This document shows, in pieces, positions 59,678 through 64,000 of a stretch of DNA of 64,000 bases. A program made the translations under genes and the position numbers. The DNA is from CBDFKF01 sp965248765 (GTDB lineage Bacteria > Pseudomonadota > Alphaproteobacteria > VGEJ01). The stretch lies in the NCBI GenBank assembly GCA_965248765.1, contig CBDFKF010000004.1, forward strand, positions 62,001-126,000, given 5' to 3'. Positions within the stretch are counted from its first letter, which is position 1, and the number at the start of each line of letters is the position of its first letter. The notes under the pieces are model-generated. The model saw only the letters and a list, made by a program, of their open reading frames with translations. It was not told where the DNA came from and made no database searches.

Positions 59678-60634
59678 CTAGACTTCGGCCTCGGCCGCGT
59701 CGCGAAGCGCCTCGAGGATGCGGATCAGGCGGTCGTCGCGCTCGCGCACGAGATCGGCCACGGTGCGCGAGCCGGCCTCGCGGGTGCAGCCCTCGATCAT
59801 TCGGCGGCGTAGATCAGGCGTGAGCGGCGGCGCCTTGAGGCGCGTCCACGGTTCTTCGAGCGCCGCGCCGAAGTGGTCGAGCATGTGGGCCATGCCGCCC
59901 AGGCCGCCGGCGAGGTGGAAGGTGAGGCACGGGCCCATGATCGCCCAGCGCAGACCGGGACCGTGCGCGATCGCGGCGTCGATCTCCTCGACCGTGGCCT
60001 CGCCCGCCGCCACCATGTGCAGCGCCTCGCGCCACATCGCGTCCTGTAGCCGGTTGGCGATGAACCCCGGCAGCTCGCCGCGCATCCGCACGACGACCTT
60101 GTCCGCGGCCTCGTAGAAGGCCTGCGCCCAGTCAACCGCCTCGGCCGAGCTTCGTGCGCCCCCCACCACCTCGACCAGCGGAATCAGGTAAGGCGGGTTG
60201 AAGGGATGGCCCACCGCGGTGCGCTCGGGGTGGGCGCAGCGCGCCTGGATCTCGGTCATGGCGAAGCCCGAGGTGCTGGAGAGGAGCACCACCTCAGCCG
60301 GCGCCGCGGCGTCGAGCTCGGCGAACAGCGCCGCCTTGGCCTCCAGGTCCTCGGGCGCGTTCTCTTGGATCACCTCGGCCTCAGCCGCGAGTGTCCGCAG
60401 ATAGGGCGCCATGCGCAAGCGGTCGGGACGGGCGGCGGGCGCGAGCCCCATCCGCTCCATCGTCGGCCACACGGCGGCGACCGCCTCGCTCAGCCGGGCC
60501 TCCGCTCCCGGCGCCGGATCCCAGGCGATGACGTCCCGGCCCAAGCGCAGGAAATGGGCGGCCCAACCACAGCCGATAACACCGGCGCCGACGATTCCGA
60601 CCCGCTCGACGTCCTCGGGCTGCGGCCGCGCCAC
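59678..60634 (-). CDS. L-carnitine dehydrogenase-like 3-hydroxyacyl-CoA dehydrogenase family protein
   Basis: A 318-residue NAD-dependent enzyme. VGIVGAGVIGCGWAAHFLRL is the Rossmann loop, then SSTSGFAMTEIQARCAHPER, GHPFNPPYLIPLVEVVGG (catalytic His) and PGFIANRLQDAMWREALHMV. The pattern matches L-carnitine dehydrogenase, which makes 3-dehydrocarnitine. Some homologues carry a fused C-terminal betainyl-CoA thioesterase; this one does not. It lies 12 nt downstream of the BKACE gene in one operon. Confidence 0.87.
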   Translation of the reverse strand: MARPQPEDVERVGIVGAGVIGCGWAAHFLRLGRDVIAWDPAPGAEARLSEAVAAVWPTMERMGLAPAARPDRLRMAPYLRTLAAEAEVIQENAPEDLEAKAALFAELDAAAPAEVVLLSSTSGFAMTEIQARCAHPERTAVGHPFNPPYLIPLVEVVGGARSSAEAVDWAQAFYEAADKVVVRMRGELPGFIANRLQDAMWREALHMVAAGEATVEEIDAAIAHGPGLRWAIMGPCLTFHLAGGLGGMAHMLDHFGAALEEPWTRLKAPPLTPDLRRRMIEGCTREAGSRTVADLVRERDDRLIRILEALRDAAEAEV

Positions 60635-60646
60635 CGTGCCGGCCGG

Positions 60647-61582
60647 CTAGAAGGCCACGCGGTCGCCGCCCTTGAGCGCCAATCGCTCGCGCGCCTCGGC
60701 GGGGGTGGCGAGCTCGAGCGAAAGCTCCTCGAGGATGCGGCGTACCTTGGTCACGGCCTCGGCGTTCGAGGTCGCGAGCTTGCCCTTGGCGATGTAGAGG
60801 TTGTCTTCGAGGCCGGCGCGGACGTTGGCGCCCATGATGGCGCCGGTGGTGATGAGGCCGAACTGGTGGCGACCGGAACCCAGCACAGACCACACGTAGC
60901 CCTCGCCCAACAGCCGATCGGCGGTGCGTTTCATGAACACCAGGTTGTCGATCTCGGTACCGATGCCGCCGAGGTTGCCGAAGATCGTCTGCAGGAACAC
61001 CGGCGGCTCGACCAGGCCGCGGTCGAAGAGATGGGCGAGGGTGTAAAGGTGGCCGACGTCGTAGGCCTCGAACTCGAAGCGGGTACCGGTCTCGGCAGCC
61101 TTGGCGAGCATGGTCTCCATATCGGCGAAAGTCGAGATGAAGGGTTTGCGGCGCGAGGATTCGAGGTAGGGCTCCTCCCACTCGTGCTGCCAGGCGCCGC
61201 GGTATTTTTCGATCATCGGGAAGTAGCCGAAGTTCATGGTGCCGAGGTTGAGGGTGGTGAGCTCGGGCTCGGCACGGAAGACCACGTCCAGCCGCTCCTC
61301 GACGCTCATCCCGGTGCCCCCGCCGGAAGAGATGCTGATCACCGCGTCGCAACCCTGTTTGATGCGCGGAAGGAAGTCGAAGAAGACCCCGGCGTCGCCG
61401 GTGGGTCGGCCGTCCTTGGGGTCGCGCGCGTGGACGTGGATGATCGCGGCCCCGGCCGCGGCGGCGTCGATCGCCTGCTCGGCGATCTCGGCGGGGGTGC
61501 ACGGCAGGTGCGGCGACATCGTCGGCGTGTGCGCCGAGCCGGTCACGGCGCAGGTGAGGATCACCTTTTGCGCTGCTGCCAT
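60647..61582 (-). CDS. BKACE family 3-keto acid cleavage enzyme (3-dehydrocarnitine cleavage type)
   Basis: A 311-residue DUF849/BKACE TIM-barrel enzyme with VILTCAVTGSAHTPTMSPHL, the zinc ligands in AAIIHVHARDPKDGRPTGD, ISISSGGGTGMSVEER and a GLEDNLYIAKGKLATSNAEA C-terminal segment. BKACEs transfer a keto-acid fragment from a beta-keto acid to acetyl-CoA, giving acetoacetate. With a carnitine dehydrogenase neighbour the expected substrate is 3-dehydrocarnitine, yielding betainyl-CoA. Ten nt downstream of the SDR gene. Confidence 0.9.
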   Translation of the reverse strand: MAAAQKVILTCAVTGSAHTPTMSPHLPCTPAEIAEQAIDAAAAGAAIIHVHARDPKDGRPTGDAGVFFDFLPRIKQGCDAVISISSGGGTGMSVEERLDVVFRAEPELTTLNLGTMNFGYFPMIEKYRGAWQHEWEEPYLESSRRKPFISTFADMETMLAKAAETGTRFEFEAYDVGHLYTLAHLFDRGLVEPPVFLQTIFGNLGGIGTEIDNLVFMKRTADRLLGEGYVWSVLGSGRHQFGLITTGAIMGANVRAGLEDNLYIAKGKLATSNAEAVTKVRRILEELSLELATPAEARERLALKGGDRVAF

Positions 61583-61592
61583 CGCGTTCCTC

Positions 61593-62473
61593 TCACCACA
61601 ACGAGCCGGCCGAGACCGTGAGGTCCTGCATGGTCATGCCCAGCGCCTCGTCGCGGCACAGGAATAGGGCCAGTGCGCCGATCTCGCGCGGCTGGATCAG
61701 GCGGCCCTGCGGGTTCTGGGCCTTGGCCTCGGCGATGTAGGCCTCGCCCGCCCGGCCCTCCTGCTTTTCGGCGATGTCGGTCATCCAATGCCTGCCGAAC
61801 GCCGTCTCGACCCAGGTCGGGCTGATCGCGTTACACGTGACGCCGTGCGCGGCGCCCTCAAGCGCGACGCAACGGCTGAGCCCGACGACGGCGGCCTTCG
61901 AGGCGCAGTAGGCGCCCGAGGTCGGCGCACCGACGGCGGCGGCGGTCGAGGCGATGTTGACGATGCGCCCCCACTTACGTTCGATCATGCCCGGCAAACA
62001 GAGCTTGATGGTGCGGTAGGTGCCGGTGAGGTTGACCTCGATGACCCGATCCCACAACGCATCGTCGTGACCGGCGATGGTGTGCTCGGCCGTGATGCCC
62101 GCGGCGTTGACGAGGATGTCCACCTTGCCGAAGCGGTCCGCCGCGGCATCGTAGAGCGCGCGCACCGAATCAATTGACGCGACGTCGAGGTCAGCCGCCA
62201 GCGCCGCGCCCCCAACGCTTCGATCTCAGCTGCCGTGGCCTCCAGCTCGCTCCGTCCCGGCAGGTACACGACCTCGCCGGTGTTTGAGTCCGCGCTGCCG
62301 TCGCGCAACCGCGAGCCGATGGCGACGTCGGCGCCGGCCATCGCGAGGGCGATGGCCCGGCCCATGCCCGAGGCGCCGCCGGTGACCAGTGCCGCGCGCC
62401 CGCTGAGAAACGAATCGGTCAACTCCGCCTCCGGCCGAATAGCGTGCACCCCGCCACGCCCGAGGTGCAGCAT
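61593..62473 (-). CDS. Short-chain dehydrogenase/reductase with 1-nt frameshift
   Basis: An SDR of the 3-hydroxybutyrate dehydrogenase-like type. The NAD site ALVTGGASGMGRAIALAMAG is in the first frame from ATG 62473. The catalytic half (VDILVNAAGITAEHTIAGHD, IVNIASTAAAVG, and Y-x3-K in AYCASKAAVVGLSR) is in another. Restoring one base in the C5 run at 62209-62213 joins IEALG to AALAADLDVASIDSVRALYD. The substrate is unknown; relatives in such clusters act on acetoacetate/3-hydroxybutyrate, which would suit the BKACE product. First gene of the SDR-BKACE-CDH operon. Confidence 0.83.
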
Positions 62474-62750
62474 GTTTCGAGGGTTCGCGCGGAGATTCGC
62501 ATCGCGTGTTTTGCCAATGCCGACGGGAAGACTATATGAACCGGGATTTCCCATGTGGCACCCTTCAGCCAAGTTGAGCGTGGCTCGAAATCGCTCAAAG
62601 GGCAAGTTCGATGGGTTCTGCCACCAAGATCATGCCCGACAACACGAAATTGAGAGTGAATGGGACATGGTGGCATTCGATATTGCCGGTCGGGCCGTGT
62701 CTCGGACACACCGGTCCTGTCGTCTTCACGCATGAGGGACGATCCTGTCG
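62474..62750. other. Gap between the SDR gene and the IS1380 transposase
   Basis: 277 nt with no convincing gene. It should contain the SDR operon promoter and the right end of the IS1380 element (around CCGGTCGGGCCGTGTCTCGG at 62687-62706). The other end of the IS is outside the window, so its boundary cannot be confirmed. Confidence 0.3.
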
Positions 62751-64000
62751 TCATGTTGGGAGGGGCGTCGTTCTGAGCCGATCGATTCGGCGGAGGATGT
62801 CGGCGAACAGGTCACGAGGGATAGCGACCTCGGCCATCTGGAAGACGATGTAGCGACCGTGGCGGACGATCTTCGCGCCGATCTTGACGAGCTTTTCGCG
62901 CAGCGTGGTCAGTGACCACTGCTCCACTGCATCGGGCAACACGAGTGTCCGCATGAAGTTGCCGAGATTGTAGGCGAGCGCGTGGAGTTGGAGCCGGACG
63001 GCGTTGTGACGGAACTTGCGGCACAACAGGCGTGTCCACTTGATGGCGTTTTTGCCTTCCTTGATCCATTGCTCGGCCGTGCCGCGCTGATTGTAGAATG
63101 CGACGACCCGCTCGGTGGGTCGGCTCAGGTTGGTTACAATGAACCCGACGCGCGGGTACAACTCACCAGGATGCCACTCGACCTTGGCGACGACGCGGCG
63201 GGGTTTGTCCCAGGTCGCGGCCTGATAGCTGAAGCCGGCATGATACCGGCGAACATCATTGGGCGGCCTGCCGACGGGGCGTTTCAGCAGATGGGCGATG
63301 CTGCCTTGCAGCACCTTGTTTGCGGGGAGCCGGATGGCGTAGCTGAAGTCCTCGGCTTCGAGAAACTCGTAGACTTCGGGTGAGGCGAAGGCGGCGTCGC
63401 CACGGAAGTAACGCCGGAGTGTCCTGTTGCGGTAACGAGCGACCACCGGTTCCAACACATCGCGCCACTCGTGGGCGCTGTGCACGTTGCCGGGACGAAG
63501 GCCGCACCGCTCCAGATCGCCGAACTGATTGAACACGAAAAGCGGGTGATAGCAGGTGCAGCCGAAATGGCCGTTATAGGCCGTACCTTCCTGATCACCA
63601 TGGGTCGGGCTGACGGAGCTGTCCATGTCGAGCACGATCATTCTCGGCAGCTTCCGCGCATGAACCCGATCGATCCAAACACCCGACAAGTCCGCGAGGG
63701 CGGCGAGATTCTCGTCGTTCGCTAACAGCTCGGTCTCGAAGCGCCCCATCTGGCTGGTCGATGCGCCGCCGCGTTCGACCGCCTTGCCGCCGACGATCCA
63801 CCGCATCGCGGGATCGCGCCCGAGACGGTCGGCGTCGTTCACATCCTCGTATCCGGCGAGGCGTCCATAGACAGACTGGCGAAGCAGACCGACGACGCCA
63901 TGCCAGCCGTTCTTGCCCGTCCGGCTGTCGGCCAGGACATCGCCCGCCAATGCGGTCAGCCCCAAGGCATCGTCGAGTTCACGATAGGCGAGCAGTCCGG
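62751..64000 (-). CDS. IS1380-family transposase, 5' end outside window
   Basis: More than 416 residues. The frame is open to the right edge (GLLAYRELDDALGLTALAGD). IS1380/DDE_Tnp_1 motifs: MIVLDMDSSVSPTHGDQEGT (first Asp), RYFRGDAAFASPEVYEFLE (second Asp) and QRGTAEQWIKEGKNAIKWTR (Glu), then the NAVRLQLHALAYNLGNFMRT tail. It lies beyond the carnitine cluster. Confidence 0.93.
   Translation of the reverse strand, partial: GLLAYRELDDALGLTALAGDVLADSRTGKNGWHGVVGLLRQSVYGRLAGYEDVNDADRLGRDPAMRWIVGGKAVERGGASTSQMGRFETELLANDENLAALADLSGVWIDRVHARKLPRMIVLDMDSSVSPTHGDQEGTAYNGHFGCTCYHPLFVFNQFGDLERCGLRPGNVHSAHEWRDVLEPVVARYRNRTLRRYFRGDAAFASPEVYEFLEAEDFSYAIRLPANKVLQGSIAHLLKRPVGRPPNDVRRYHAGFSYQAATWDKPRRVVAKVEWHPGELYPRVGFIVTNLSRPTERVVAFYNQRGTAEQWIKEGKNAIKWTRLLCRKFRHNAVRLQLHALAYNLGNFMRTLVLPDAVEQWSLTTLREKLVKIGAKIVRHGRYIVFQMAEVAIPRDLFADILRRIDRLRTTPLPT

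Overview
The window is about 64 kb of high-GC bacterial chromosome from an alphaproteobacterium. The strongest lineage evidence is a circularly permuted, two-piece tmRNA gene (minus strand, about 19366-19070) upstream of an alphaproteobacterial-type sspB. The ThyX thymidylate synthase and the small-protein families present (DUF1127, DUF4169, DUF2065) agree. I cannot assign a genus from sequence alone.

Region 1 (1-39110) is ordinary core chromosome, densely packed and mostly intact. In order it holds: aminopeptidase P (cut by the window edge), DUF1127 protein, prmA, uvrD, a ClC chloride channel with a 1-nt frameshift, a pentapeptide-repeat protein, a thioesterase/GFA pair, a D-lactate/glycolate-type FAD oxidase, a ThDP enzyme of the acetolactate synthase family, DUF4169, a 1208-residue AsmA protein, an RHH protein, a mismatch DNA glycosylase, fumC, sspB, ssrA (tmRNA), thyX, mrp, hflK-hflC-DUF2065-degP (membrane and periplasmic quality control), miaA, the branched-chain amino acid genes ilvI-ilvH-ilvC-leuA with an attenuator-like leader before ilvI, the cell-shape operon mreB-mreC-mreD-mrdA-rodA, an enoyl-CoA hydratase, a DUF1330 protein and tRNA-Lys(CTT).

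Region 2 (39111 to about 54850) is a patchwork genomic island next to tRNA-Lys. A tyrosine integrase is split by an IS256-family element. It is followed by a tightly overlapping minus-strand operon of small phage-type genes (AlpA-like HTH, zinc-ribbon proteins, MazG-like, J-domain), then an IS1595 scrap, a truncated psuG, an S24 phage repressor diverging from a 59-codon SANT/GcrA-like gene, scraps of an IS21-type end and of an RND efflux pump, a fused Eco57I-type methyltransferase/BsuBI-PstI-type endonuclease behind a small RHH gene, a complete IS3 element, a secreted sorbosone/glucose dehydrogenase-like protein and a nonsense-mutated DUF1330 gene.

Region 3 (about 54850-62473) looks like a carnitine/gamma-butyrobetaine catabolic cluster: a truncated gamma-butyrobetaine dioxygenase-like gene, an ADP-forming acyl-CoA synthetase, acyl-CoA dehydrogenase, CaiD-like hydratase, L-carnitine dehydrogenase-like protein, BKACE (3-dehydrocarnitine cleavage-type) enzyme and an SDR. 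The window ends inside an IS1380-family transposase.

Several otherwise intact genes (ClC, acyl-CoA dehydrogenase, SDR, J-domain) carry single-base frameshifts, three of them in homopolymers. Assembly error is therefore a live alternative to pseudogenisation. No CRISPR array, rRNA or replication origin was seen.
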